Source: Wuchereria bancrofti (Eukaryota > Nematoda > Chromadorea > Rhabditida > Onchocercidae). From it: DNA of 64,000 bases. The translations under genes and the position numbers were made by a program. The DNA lies in NCBI GenBank assembly GCA_005281725.1, contig SSBO01000010.1, forward strand, positions 614,461 through 678,460, read 5' to 3'. The notes under the pieces are model-generated. The model was not told the DNA's origin. It saw only the letters and a program-made list of their open reading frames with translations, and ran no database searches. Position 1 is the first letter of the stretch, and the number at the start of each line of letters is the position of its first letter. Below, piece after piece: positions 1 through 11,520 of the stretch.

Positions 1-879
1 AAGAGTTCCATCCAGCTGACTTAAAAGACCTTCCGGAACAACTCCGAATGGAGTTGGAAGTGCCGCAGGCGGAGCCATACACGATAGCTCAAGGAGAAGG
101 ATGCAAAAATATCGGTAATTTATAATTTTAATAACTTTGGAAATGATTATATGCTGTAATTAATTTGTAGAAGGAATGTAATGATACTTTTGATTTCTTA
201 TTGATAAAATCATATTTATGATTTTCATTCTCATATCTAACAACAATTTGTGCAACAATATTTTCTTATCATTTCTATTTTCAGTGTGTGGTCTTTGCGG
301 CAGGCAGTTTGAAACACTGAAAGGGTGGCGTATTCACGCCTCAAGAATGCACAAGCAAGATGGTAAGTATTTTGAAATGGAATTTCCAATTAGTTTTTAA
401 AAATATTGCTACATCTGATTTATTTAGAAGCCAGTAAACTCATTATTGGTGTATATTCCAGGTTTTTGCTCCCGATGTGGGCACTACCTCTTGCTGCCAC
501 CCGAATTTACGGCCGCACAGAGGACGGCAGCGGTGGAGCTTCATGCCCTCGATTGGTGCCCGAGGGCATGTGCGGCCGTAATAAGCGAAAGGCAGGTGAA
601 GCGCCGCAGACTTGATTTGGTAGGAAGAGAAGAGGATGCCCATCACCTCTTCATTCCAGGTAAGAAATTAGTGACATTGAAGAAGTGAGATTTAAAAGTT
701 AAAAAAGAAAAATTGGATGTTCATAAAAAACAAAATATTTATGAAGTGAATCTCATAATTTTTCTAGTCAGCAAATTTTTTTTTCAGGCCAATGAAATTG
801 CCTGGCCTACCGTGCGCGGCCAACCTGTCGCTGCCTGCTCCAGATCTCCATCCTCTTCCGATGAAATACATCCAAGCGG
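1..879 (+). CDS. Zinc-finger protein gene, plus-strand copy, 5' part outside the window
   Basis: This is a partial copy of the gene annotated on the minus strand at 8196-9785. Exons by splice sites and phase: up to 114 (already open at base 1), 285-362, 462-659 and 768-879. The donor at 880 leads into an A-rich tract and no further exon was found. The second exon encodes a classical C2H2 finger (C-X2-C-X12-H-X4-H). The third encodes a C2HC-like finger (C-X2-C-X21-H-X4-C) followed by a basic KRRR stretch. The last acceptor was taken as TCTAG at 761-767 rather than the TTTCAG at 779-786, because only the former keeps the frame open. Exons are visibly richer in GC than the flanking sequence. Reading frames are intact and match the other copy apart from a few substitutions, for example Ser to Cys near the end of the first exon. 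A nucleic-acid-binding role is inferred from the fingers. The family was not recognised. Confidence 0.6.
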
Positions 880-960
880 GTTAGTAAAATTTAAAAAATA
901 TAAAACGAAAAAAATAAAAAATAAAAAAGTACAAAAAAAAGAAAAAATTAAAAAAATACA
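1..960. repeat. Left arm of a long inverted repeat
   Basis: This stretch is the reverse complement of roughly 8117-9072, introns included, with only scattered substitutions and small indels (for example near 160-175). The arm is cut by the start of the window, so its full length is unknown. It ends inside the A-rich tract. The two arms are separated by about 7.1 kb. Confidence 0.9.
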
Positions 961-1175
961 AAAAAAAAAACAAAAAAAAGTTCAAAAAATAAAAAAAGAT
1001 TCAAAAAAATAAAAAAAACAAAAAAATAAAAAAAATTCGAAAAAAAAACAAAAAAAACAAAAAATAAAAAAAGATTAAAAAAAAACAAAAAAATAAAAAA
1101 AGATTCAAAAAAAAAACAAAAAAATAAAAAAATAAAAAAAGATTCGAAAAAAAATGGAAAAAATAAAAAAAAATA
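885..1175. repeat. A-rich low-complexity tract
   Basis: About 290 bases are almost entirely A, with short interruptions in a loosely repeating pattern (AAAAAATAAAAAA, GATTCAAAAA). The tract starts directly after the last donor of the plus-strand zinc-finger copy. The other copy enters the same kind of sequence and stops at the n at 8116, so homopolymer-rich sequence is a likely cause of the assembly break. Confidence 0.85.
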
Positions 1176-2395
1176 ATTTTGCTGTTTTATTTAAATGTAA
1201 AAATAGCTGATTTCAAAGCATAAAAAATATTGAGGACTTTGTAATTGTTTTACACTTTTAAGTGTCATTTATCTCTTATAGCGACAGAGTAGAATCAATA
1301 AGCTTTTGAAAGGAAATTGAGCATAACCTGCTAAAGATCAGGTACAGCACACGTTAGATACAATTGCTTTGAAATCAGTTGTTTTTTTTTTCGTTTTGTT
1401 TACTGACCCATGGGCAGTTAGCTTTTATTTAATGATTTTATAGTTATTACTAGTAACTTTTTTGGTTTTTTAAATTTTTATTAACTTTTCTTTTTCATAA
1501 CTGTTTATTTTTTACTATTTATGTAACTTTGTCTGTTATTTTTTCTTAGTGAAATTTGTAATTGTTATTTTATTGTTATCTAACAATGATAAATTTTCAT
1601 ATCCATGCATGTTAAGGTACCAACTCTTAATGCATTTAATTTTGTATTTTCTAACTTGTAGTAAGTTTTTTATTTTTATTACGCTACATTTTTTTTCTTA
1701 ATTATTATTTTTTTTTGTCACGTCACGCTTTAGGATGATTTTTTTTTCTGGCTATTGAACAAGTACATAGGCTCAAATTTCTTCATTTGAATATATTTGT
1801 AATGACCTGAGCAATTTTTGCAAATTTTTTCCTGTATTTAAATTAGTTTTTGAATTTGAACATGATGAGTTGTCAATAGAGAATCAATTTAACAATTTTT
1901 TTTTTTGAACTGAATCAAGAGTTGGTACCATTCTTGTAAATATCTTTGTCAAAGTAGGGATGATCGAAAAGAGGTATAGAATTATACCTCCTTTCGTCAA
2001 TATAACATGCAAGCAGTAAAAATCTGGCTTCTGAAATTCGGGTGAATAATTTCTTGAAATTTGGAATAAATTCTCAAATTTTCGATCTTTCTTCAATTTT
2101 AGGAATATTTTTTTTGAATTAGCAGATTTAAAAAGCTTTTAAAATCAGTTTGATTTTTATTTTTAAATTTTTGCTTTTTAAAAATTTTTTTTTAGAATTA
2201 TCAGATTTTTGCATTTTTTTTCTTTTTTCTGAATGCATTTGAATTTCTTATTTTCAAATTAGATTTTCTTAGTCTTCTTATTTTTCGAAGTCTTTAAAAT
2301 TCTTTATTTTCAATTTATGAAACTGATTTCATTCTTAGAATTAACAGAAATTGCTTTTTGGTTTAACTTAGAGCACGATTTGCAATCGAATTTTA
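1176..2395. other. AT-rich sequence without a recognised gene
   Basis: T-rich and low in complexity. Only short open frames are present, and none has splice signals, composition or motifs that support a gene. Confidence 0.6.
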
Positions 2396-5300
2396 ACACG
2401 TTCCACTTAACTTGCTGCATGCTTTTTGATACTAATTAATTCCATTACTTGCATGCTATTCTTGCTAATTTCATTTATTTTTCTTATTAACTTTATTTTT
2501 AGTGGTTTATATTAGTTGCAGGTTTAAATCATTCTTGACATTTTTGGTTTTTTTCTATTAAATGCATGCTTTTCGTTACTTAACCACACCGTTTATTCAC
2601 AACGTGCAAATTTTTTTATTTAATTAACTTCATGCTTTTTCATTGATCTCACTCCTTTTTTTTATTAACATTGTTTCTGCATGAATTTTATCTTAATTCT
2701 ATTAACTGCATGTTTTTTGTAACTTTACTCACACCATTTATTATTATAGGAACATTTTTTGTATTTAAGTGCATGCTTTTTTTTGTTGGTCTCATTCATT
2801 TTTTATTAACATCGTTTTTGCATGAGTGTTTGGTTACTTCTATTAACTGCATGCTTTTAATCACATAATTTATTGTTAACGTACACATTTTTTTATTTAA
2901 GTAACTGCATGCTTTTTTCATTCATCTCACTCCTTCCTTTTTCTTTTTTTATTAACATTGTTTCTGCATGAATTTTTTCTTAATTCTATTAATTGCATGC
3001 TTTTTTTCCATTTGCTAATATTTTGTTTTTTTCTATTAACACTGGTCTTTGCGTGCATTTTTAGTTAGTTTCATAAACCGCATGCATTTTGTAATTTTAC
3101 TCATACGATTTATTATTATAGCAACATTTTTTTGTATTTAAGTGCATGCTTTTTTGTTGGTTTCACTCATTTTTTATTAACATTGTTTTTGCATTAGTGT
3201 TTGGCTATTTCCATTAAATGCATGCTTTTTCTAAATTAACCACACCGTTTTTTGCCGATGGGTACATTTTTTTCTATTTGTGCATGCTTTTTTCGTTGTT
3301 CTAACTTACTGTCACTTTCTTTTTTCTAATATTATTTTTGCACACATTTTTCGGTTAATTCTTCTACAGTATGCTTTTTGTAAGGTTTTTGCATGTATTT
3401 TTGGTTAATTTTGTTAAATGCATGCCTTTTGTAAATTTACTGGCATTATTTGTTAACAATACATTTTTTGTATTTAATTAAGTGCATGCTTTTTTCATTC
3501 ATCTCACAGGTTTTTTCCTTTTTTTATTGACATGTTCCTGCATGAATTTTTCCTAATTCTATTAATTGCATGCTTTTGTTTTCCATTTGCTAATATTTTG
3601 TTTTTTCTATTAACACTGTCTTTGCATGCATTTTTAGTTAGTTCCATGAACCGCATGCTTTTTGTAACTTTACTCACACCATTTTTTATTATGCCTTACA
3701 TTTCTTTGTGTTTAAGTGCATGCTTTTTTCTGTTCGTCTCACTCGTTTTTTATTAACATTGTTTTTGCATGCATGTTTGATTAACATTATTAATTGCATG
3801 CTTTTCTTTTGTTTTTTCCATTTGTTGATATTTTCCTTTTTTCTATTAATACTGTCTCGCATTTTTCGGTTAATACTATTAACTGCATGCTTTTTGTAGC
3901 TTTAATAGTACCATTTGTTGGTAACAGTACATTTTTTGTATTTAATTAAGTGCATGCTTTTCTTCATTCATTTTTCTTATTTTATTAACATTGTTTCTGC
4001 ATGAAATTTATGTTAATTCTATTAACTGCGTGCTTTTTATAAGTTAATCACAGCAATTATTATTATGCTGTAGATTTTTTGTGTATTTAAGTGCATGCTT
4101 TTTTGTTGGTCTCACTCGTTTTTTATTAACATTGTTTTTGCATGAGTGTTTGGTTATTTCTATTAACTGCATGCTTTTGTTTTTTTTCATTTGCTAATGT
4201 TTTGTCTTTTTCTATTAACACTGTCTTTGCATGCTTTTGCAACTTTACTCATACCGTTTATTTTTTAATGACTGCATTTTTTTTTGTGTGTAGTTAAGTG
4301 CGCACATTGTTTTTGCATGCATGTTTGATTGACTGTATTAACTGCATGCTTTTCTTTTGTTTTTTCCATCTGTTGATATTTTCCTTTCTTCTATTAATAC
4401 TGTCTCGCATTTTTAACTGCATGCTTTTCGTAACTTTAATAGTACCATTTGTCGGTAGCAGTACATTTTTTGTATTTAATTAAGTGCACGCTTCTTTCAT
4501 TTATCTCACACCTTTCTTTTTATTAACATTGTTACTGCATAAATTTTTTCTTAATTCTATTAATTGCATGCTTTTTTCGTTGTTCTAACTTACTGCCACC
4601 TTCTTTTTTTAACATTATTTTTACGCACATTTTTTGGTTAACTTTATTAACTGCATACTTTTTGTAACTTTAATAGTACGTTGTTAACGGCACATTTTTT
4701 GTATTTAATTAAGTGCATGCTTTCTTCATTCATTTTTCTTATTTTATTAACATTGTTTCTGCATGAATTTTATCTTATTTCTATTAACTGCATGCTTTTT
4801 CTAAATTAATCACACCATTTGTTGAGATGAGTACATTTTTTTTGTATTTGTGCTTGCTTTTTTCGTTATTCTAACCTACTGTCACTTCCTTTTTTTAACA
4901 TTATTTTTGCACACATTTTTCGGTTAATTCTTCTACGGCATGCTTTTTGTGAGTCTTTGGAATGCGTTTCTTGGTTAATTATATTAGATGCATGCCTTTT
5001 ATAATTTTACTGGTACTATTTGTTTGTTAATAGTATATTTTTTGTATTTAATTGAGTGCATGCCTTTTTTTTCATCGATCTCACTCGTTTTTTTTCTTTT
5101 TTTATTAACATTGTTTCTGCATGAATTTTTTCTTAATTCTACTAATTGCATGCTTTTCGTAGGTTAATCAGCCATTTGTTATTATAACCATTTTTTTTTG
5201 TATTAAAGTGCATGCATCGTTTCGTTCATTTCTCTTGTTTTTTATTAACATTGGTTTTGCATGCAGGTTTGGTTAACTCTATTAACTGCATGCTTTTTGT

Positions 5301-6560
5301 AACTTCACTAGTACCATTTATTGCTAACACTGTATTTTTCGTAGTGCATGCTTTTTTTNTTTTTTTCATTCATCTCACTCCTTTCTTTTTCTTATTTTAT
5401 TAACATTGTTTCTGCATGAATTTTATCTTAATTCTATTAACTGCATGCGTTTTGTAATTTTATTGGTACTATTTGTTGTTAACGGCACATTTTTTGTATT
5501 TAATTAAGTGCATGCTTTCTTCATTCATTTTTCTTATTTTATTAACATTGTTTTTGCATGAATTTTATCTTATTTCTATTAACTGCATGCTTTTTGTAAG
5601 TTAATCACACCAATTATTATTATGCTGTACATTTTTTGTGTATTTAAGTGCATGCTTTTTTTGTTGGTCTCACTCGTTTTTTCATTAACATTGTTTTTGC
5701 ATGCATGTTTGATTAACTCTATTAACTGCATGCTTTTTGTAACTTTACTTGTACCATTTATTGCTAACAGTATATTTTTTGTAGTACATGCATTCATCTC
5801 ACTGGTTTTCTTCTTTTTTTATTAACATTGTTTCTGCGTGAATTTTATCTTAATTCTATTAACTGCATGCTTTCCTTTTGTTTTTTCCGTTTGTTGATAT
5901 TTTCCTTTTTTCTATTAACACTGTCTCGCATTTTTCGATTAACTGTATGCTTCTTGTAACTTTAATAGTACCTTTTGTTGCTAACAGTACATTTTTTGTA
6001 TTTAATTAAGTGCATGCTTTCTTCATTCATTTTTCTTTTTTTATTAGCATTGTTTCTGCATGAATTTTTTCTTAATTCTACTAATTGCATGCTTTTCGTA
6101 GGTTAATCAGCCATTTATTATTATAACCACTTTTTTGTATTTAAGTGCATGCATCGTTTCGTTGATTTCTCTCGTTTTTTATTAACATTGGTTTTGCATG
6201 CATGTTTGGTTAACTCTATTAACTGCATGTTTTTTGTGTTTTTTTTTTTTTTTTTTATTAACATTGTTTCTGCATGAATATTAACTGCATGCTTTTTGTA
6301 AGTTAATCACACCATTTATTATTATGGCGCACATTTTTTTGTGTTTAAGTGCATGCTTTTTTTATTAATCTCACTTGCTTTTGTATTAGGTAATTTCTTT
6401 GTTGTTCACATTCGCTATTTTTTGTATTCATTTTATGCTGACATTGTGTTTGCACGCATTTCTGTTGCTTAAAACTTACCGCATGCTTTTCGCTGACTTT
6501 GCTCATTTCACTATCATAGTTTATATTTACTACTGATGCATGCCTATTTTGTAATTCTGC
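2396..6560. repeat. GCATGC-rich satellite array, period about 142 bp
   Basis: A degenerate tandem array fills about 4 kb. The anchor ATTAACATTG recurs at 2664, 2805, 2951 and 3176, giving steps of 141-146 bp, with some shortened units (for example near 3034). Each unit contains the boxes TTAACTGCATGCTTTTTGTAA and AAGTGCATGCTTTTTT (the first is quoted in part only), so the palindrome GCATGC recurs about every 70 bp, dozens of times overall. The plus strand is strongly T-rich throughout. Open frames here merely translate the repeat (strings of F, L and 'INCMLF') and are not genes. One n lies inside at 5359. The array fades out after about 6.5 kb. Confidence 0.9.
5359..5359. other. Ambiguous base inside the satellite
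   Basis: A single n in a T run within the satellite. Array length and unit order around it should be treated as uncertain. Confidence 0.95.
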
Positions 6561-7269
6561 TATTCACACGGTTTTTTTCATTTATTTCACTTATTGTTGC
6601 TTTAAATAATATTTTATGCAACTTGGAATTTCGATTCTTTCTTGTTATTTTGATCTTGCATACTTTTGTGCTGATTTTAATTAATGCAAAAATTTTTTCT
6701 GCTACTTCCATTAGAATACATCTTTATTTTATTAACTGCGTGGTTTTGATTGTATTTTTTGCGTGGCCTTTCCCAATATTTCTAACTCATTGAATGCTTT
6801 TTTTTGTTTACTGCATATTTTTTACTGGCTTTATTTAATTTACCATTGCTGACTTGAATTTGATTAACAGTAAAGTTTTCCATATTTTTGCTACTGCATT
6901 TCTTTTTGTTGTTTACTATGTATATATTTTATTAAACAATCATATTAGTTTCTTACACATTTTGCTAATTTGCTTTCTGCATGCAGTTTGGTGTTATTTC
7001 TACCCATGCATTTAGATGCCATCCGATTTCAGGTCAAAATTTTTGAACAATTTCATCAAATGCTTAGAAGGTAAATTTTTTGACCAAATTTTCCACCACA
7101 TAAAAAACCAAAAGAGCTCTGTTTATGAATTCTTTTTTATATTTTTAAATTTAAGATTGTTTCTCGGTGAAGTGTTATGAACTGTAATCTCGGTGAATAG
7201 TCATTGATCCTAGATTCAACAAACAGAATTTTTGTGATGCTCGGATGTGTCGACCATTTCAAAGGTTTG
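6561..7269. other. AT-rich sequence without a recognised gene
   Basis: Decaying satellite-like sequence to about 7.0 kb, then unique AT-rich DNA. No splice-supported coding exon was seen. Confidence 0.55.
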
Positions 7270-7576
7270 TTGACTCTTAGATTTTCTAGATTTTCCAACT
7301 TTCAATGTTTAATTTCCTGCAAAAAATTGCTTCCTTCTCATAGAATGACGTTTCAAAATTATTTATAAAGAAAAAGTAATATTTTAGGTTGCTGCTAGCT
7401 AGTATTCTGAGGGAGGGAATTAGCACTCGAAATATAAGTAACTGATCAAAAATATGTAAAATGTTGATTAGTCCAGTTTATTCCTGAATGTCTTTATCCA
7501 AAAAATAAAGCTAACAGTTTGTCCAAAAACTTGTCTTTTTTATTTAAATTTTCTCTATTCATTTAGTTCATTGAAA
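7270..7576. repeat. Hairpin arm A (first copy of the foldback unit)
   Basis: About 300 bases starting GTTGACTCTTAGATTTTC and ending TTTAGTTCATTGAAA. It is reverse-complemented almost perfectly at 7611-7915, and its last 200 bases recur in direct orientation at 7917-8115. The centre contains GGTTGCTGCTAGCTAG, which stands out from the AT-rich surroundings. No coding frame runs through it. Confidence 0.9.
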
Positions 7577-7577
7577 N
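7577..7577. other. Ambiguous base at the hairpin tip
   Basis: A single n preceded by TTTAGTTCATTGAAA, the same sequence that precedes the n at 8116. Two joins with identical left flanks suggest that a repeated contig end was joined twice. Confidence 0.95.
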
Positions 7578-7610
7578 TTCAATAGACATTTCAATTAAAA
7601 AACTGTCTTT

Positions 7611-7915
7611 CAATGAACTAAATGAATAGAGAAAATTTAAATAAAAAAGACAAGTTTTTGGACAAACTGTTAGCTTTATTTTTTGGATAAAGACATTCAG
7701 GAATAAACTGGACTAATCAACATTTTACATATTTTTGATCAGTTACTTATATTTCGAGTGCTAATTCTCTCCCTCAGAATACTAGCTAGCAGCAACCTAA
7801 AATATTACTTTTTCTTTATAAATAATTTTGAAACGTCATTCTATGAGAAGGAAGCAATTTTTTGCAGGAAATTAAACATTGAAAGTTGGAAAATCTAGAA
7901 AATCTAAGAGTCAAC
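7611..7915. repeat. Hairpin arm B (inverted copy)
   Basis: Reverse complement of 7270-7576, separated from it by a loop of about 34 bases that includes the n. Near identity of the arms means either a very recent inverted duplication or an assembly fold-back. Confidence 0.9.
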
Positions 7916-7916
7916 T

Positions 7917-8115
7917 AATATTTTAGGTTGCTGCTAGCTAGTATTCTGAGGGAGGGAATTAGCACTCGAAATATAAGTAACTGATCAAAAATATGTAAAA
8001 TGTTGATTAGTCCAGTTTATTCCTGAATGTCTTTATCCAAAAAATAAAGCTAACAGTTTGTCCAAAAACTTGTCTTTTTTATTTAAATTTTCTCTATTCA
8101 TTTAGTTCATTGAAA
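7917..8115. repeat. Third, direct copy of the foldback unit
   Basis: Repeats 7378-7576 in the same orientation (AATATTTTAGGTTGCTGC onward) and ends at exactly the same point, just before an n. The order is therefore unit, inverted unit, partial direct unit. Confidence 0.9.
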
Positions 8116-8116
8116 N
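8116..8116. other. Ambiguous base joining the foldback unit to the zinc-finger copy
   Basis: A single n between the third foldback copy and the A/T-rich end of the right inverted arm. It is a probable scaffold join, so the orientation of the right arm relative to the left is not proven by this sequence alone. Confidence 0.95.
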
Positions 8117-9072
8117 TATTTTTTTAATTTTTTCTTTTTTTTGTACTTTTTTATTTTTTATTTTTTTCGTTTTATATTTTTTAAATTTTACTAACCCGCT
8201 TGGATGTATTTCATCGGAAGAGGATGGAGATCTGGAGCAGGCAGCGACAGGTTGGCCGCGCACGGTAGGCCAGGCAATTTCATTGGCCTGAAAAAAAAAT
8301 TTGCTGACTAGAAAAATTATGAGATTCACTTCATAAATATTTTGTTTTTTATGAACATCCAATTTTTCTTTTTTAACTTTTAAATCTCACTTCTTCAATG
8401 TCACTAATTTCTTACCTGGAATGAAGAGGTGATGGGCATCCTCTTCTCTTCCTACCAAATCAAGTCTGCGGCGCTTCACCTGCCTTTCGCTTATTACGGC
8501 CGCACATGCCCTCGGGCACCAATCGAGGGCATGAAGCTCCACCGCTGCCGTCCTCTGTGCGGCCGTAAATTCGGGTGGCAGCAAGAGGTAGTGCCCACAT
8601 CGGGAGCAAAAACCTGGAATATACACCAATAATGAGTTTACTGGCTTCTAAATAAATCAGATGTAGCAATATTTTTAAAAACTAATTGGAAATTCCATTT
8701 CAAAATACTTACCATCTTGCTTGTGCATTCTTGAGGCGTGAATACGCCACCCTTTCAGTGTTTCAAACTGCCTGCCGCAAAGACCACACACTGAAAATAG
8801 AAATGATAAGAAAATATTGTTGCACAAATTGTTGTTAGATATGAGAATGAAAATCATAAATATGATTTTATCAATAAGAAATCAAAAGTATGATTACATT
8901 CTTTCTACAAATTACAGTATATAATCATTTCCAAAGCTATTAAAATTATAAATTACCGATATTTTTGCTTCCTTCTCCTTGAGCTATCGTGTATGGCTCC
9001 GCCTGCGGCACTTCCAACTCCATTCGGAGTTGCTCCGGAAGGTCTTTTAAGTCAGCTGGATGGAACTCTTCC
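8117..9072. repeat. Right arm of the long inverted repeat
   Basis: Reverse complement of 1-960. Homology probably continues past 9072, but the partner sequence lies outside the window. Confidence 0.9.
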
Positions 9073-9785
9073 GGTCGTGCCGCAGCCAATGTTTCTTGCG
9101 TGACAGGAACCGGGATTCTGATCGTCCTTGTTCGTCTGAAACAAGCTTATATTTAATATGGATTATTTGGCAGAGAAAGTTAGTATCTCTCTAATTAGCA
9201 AATTACTTTGCTATACAATTACTGGTAAAACCTAAACTTACAGGACGAGTTCACGTACTGCTTCCACCGGTTCCGCGACGTCATTTGTCTCCATCGGTGC
9301 CACCGGTACCTCAAGCTCATCATCTTCGTCATCAGTGTCTGGCAGAGGGGCCCACTCTGCTCCTGATGGCCAGTTGTCGGCCTCATCACCACTTTCACTT
9401 TCGGGCAGAGGAGCCCACTCCGCCTCTTCTTCATTAAATGCCGGTTCCTGAGGTACCGGCTCCTCTTCCATTTCTTCATGGGCATTTGGCCCTTCCATCT
9501 CCTCCAACCTCCGCTCCGCCTCCTCCAAGCGGGTTATGAGCGAGCGCTCAAACTGAAAAGGCTACTTTTTTACAGTTACGTTTTAAATTTGAGACAGCGA
9601 AAAGTCAGCAACTCTTACTTCACACTGTCATCAGTTTAAAAAAAAAAAAAAAAACAAGAAGGCAGAAAAAGAGGTAACAAAGTGAAAATTACCTGAACTG
9701 TCTCGCTCACAAATCTTTGCAACATGCGGTACATATCCGGCTCCCTTTTCAGGTATTCAAAAACAACTTGAATTTCTTGTTCCAT
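8196..9785 (-). CDS. GC-rich two-zinc-finger protein gene, 3' end not found
   Basis: Six exons, 5' to 3': 9785-9693 (starts MEQEIQ), 9552-9242, 9135-8957, 8790-8713, 8613-8416 and 8307-8196. All phases agree and give at least 323 residues; the last donor (8195) leads into the A/T-rich join. Residues 1-55 are charged and helical (coiled-coil-like). Residues 56-120 are very acidic and contain AEWAPLP twice (75-81 and 96-102). Residues 196-217 form a C2H2 finger (C196, C199, H212, H217). A second, C2HC-like finger uses C223, C226, H248 and C257, or C253 in place of C257. A basic KRRR patch follows. The start Met lies just after a possible acceptor at 9797, so trans-splicing or an upstream exon is possible. 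The first finger resembles those of R2-type LINE N-termini, but no reverse transcriptase is visible. Exon GC content is far above that of its neighbours. Nucleic-acid binding is inferred; the family is unknown. Confidence 0.65.
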
Positions 9786-11520
9786 GGGAGCCGTAATTCT
9801 ATAAAATTAGCAAATTTACTAAATATTCATCAAGCACAAAAACTCGTGATGTAACTTTTATTTACTTATGGTAAAAGGACATATGGTAAAAAACACGAAT
9901 TTACACATTTTAATTTACCTACACAATAATACTACTTATGCTAATTATTAAATATCTCATACTTTTTCTGATACTTTTTTTCTATCATAACTCTGATATA
10001 AGCAAGAGAATGACAAGAAAAAAGTGACGAAAATGAACATCCATAATAGTATTTTCCTGTATTCTTCCATACTCATGAAGATATGCAGATATTTTACTTC
10101 GTCCGTGCATGTGGAGACTGTTCCATCCTTTTTTTTTCTAGCGCATATCATCTGCCTTCTTTTCTGATCTCTAATACATCTCAATCTGACATCCTCGTAC
10201 TATGTGTATTATCGTTCTTCTGCACAAAAATTTTTTTTTCTTTCAATTATTTCTATTAATTGATGCAGATTTTTATTGAATTTCTCAAAAAAAAGAATAA
10301 TCAAATAAACGTTACTTGCAAATTACCGCTTCTGATTTTTGCACAATTTAATGAGATTTTTTTTAGCAATTCTTTCATATTTTATTCCTTGCATTTTCCA
10401 CCGTCGTCCAATATTTTTATGTCACTATGGCATCCACCAAAAGGTGCTGTATAGACCAAAAACAGTGCAATTACAGGATTTGCCTACAAAAAGGCTTTTG
10501 ATTTACCACCTAAACAAGGTATAACTTTTCATCGTTTAATCAATTATTAGTCAATATGTCACTGAAAAGACCAATGCTTTTTGACTTCGTTTTTGCGGAA
10601 TATTTTCAATTGCTTGCTTTGTAATTCAATGGAGATTATATATATATTTCATTATGGTGCATCAGTGAGGTTTTAAATTTCCCGTGTGGCAGTTTTCTTT
10701 TTCATTAAAATTTTATTTCACCAAATGTTGATTTGTTTCTAATTTGTATGTAAGCCGAATTTTGACTCAAAACTTGCAAATATTTCCTTCCTTGAATATT
10801 GAAATACATTTATGTTTTTATGATTCATTCCTAATTAGTCCTTGCTACTGGGTATTTTTATATTGCTGTCCAAGTTCAAATTTTAACTTATTTTTTAATT
10901 TCAAACGTTTCTGCCAGCAAATGAAATGAGTATTGCAGTGATTTGTTTTTCGTCATTATTGTCTTAAACTTTTCAAGTATCTATTGTAATAAATCGGTTG
11001 ATGAAGGTTTTACATTAAAGCGTGTTATCATTTCATGATTTATGACCTTTCGTGAGCTGTTTGAAATGAATTTACACTTATACTCTTTCCATTAAAGACT
11101 TGCATGGTCGTGGCTCTTATAATTTTAACACTTTATTGACGTAAACCAGTAATTTCTGTTGTAGTCATGAAATATTAGTGTTTAGCGCTCTTGTAACTCT
11201 ATGTGGAAAAAAATCCGCATGTTTTACGGAATGTAAAAAGTAATCAACATTAATAAGCACGATAAACCACTTCACTAGTGAAACGGAAATTTTGCTGGAG
11301 TTTCAAACCATCAAGTTTTTGCAAATGTTAATTTTCAAAAATTATTCGGTCAGTTGTGATATTTATTAAAATTTCATACATTTTCTTCAGTTTATGATAA
11401 GTACCTTAAATTGACTAATTAAATATCTCTTAATAAGTTAACGTGAAATGAGCTTGAAGTAACGTGGAACACTGCTTGAAACGATTCATAGATAAATTTG
11501 TTGAATGAAGTTTAAAATGC
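9786..11520. other. Intergenic; no supported gene
   Basis: A 75-codon minus-strand frame (9957-10184) containing a hydrophobic stretch lies upstream of the zinc-finger gene, but it has no supporting splice signals or motifs. The remainder is AT-rich with short chance frames. Confidence 0.5.

Noticed and set aside
443..646. Antisense and alternative frames over the GC-rich exons (and 8429-8669)
   Set aside because: Shadows of the spliced zinc-finger gene, whose frame is fixed by splice phases across six exons.
713..1012. 99-codon frame running from intron through the last exon into the A-rich tract
   Set aside because: Its Lys/Ile tail is translation of poly-A; only 768-879 is kept as an exon.
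2671..5825. Several 60-75 codon frames rich in F, L and C in the satellite
   Set aside because: All translate the same tandem unit and have no independent coding evidence.
9957..10184. 75-codon minus-strand frame with a hydrophobic stretch
   Set aside because: No motif, splice partner or composition bias; probably chance.
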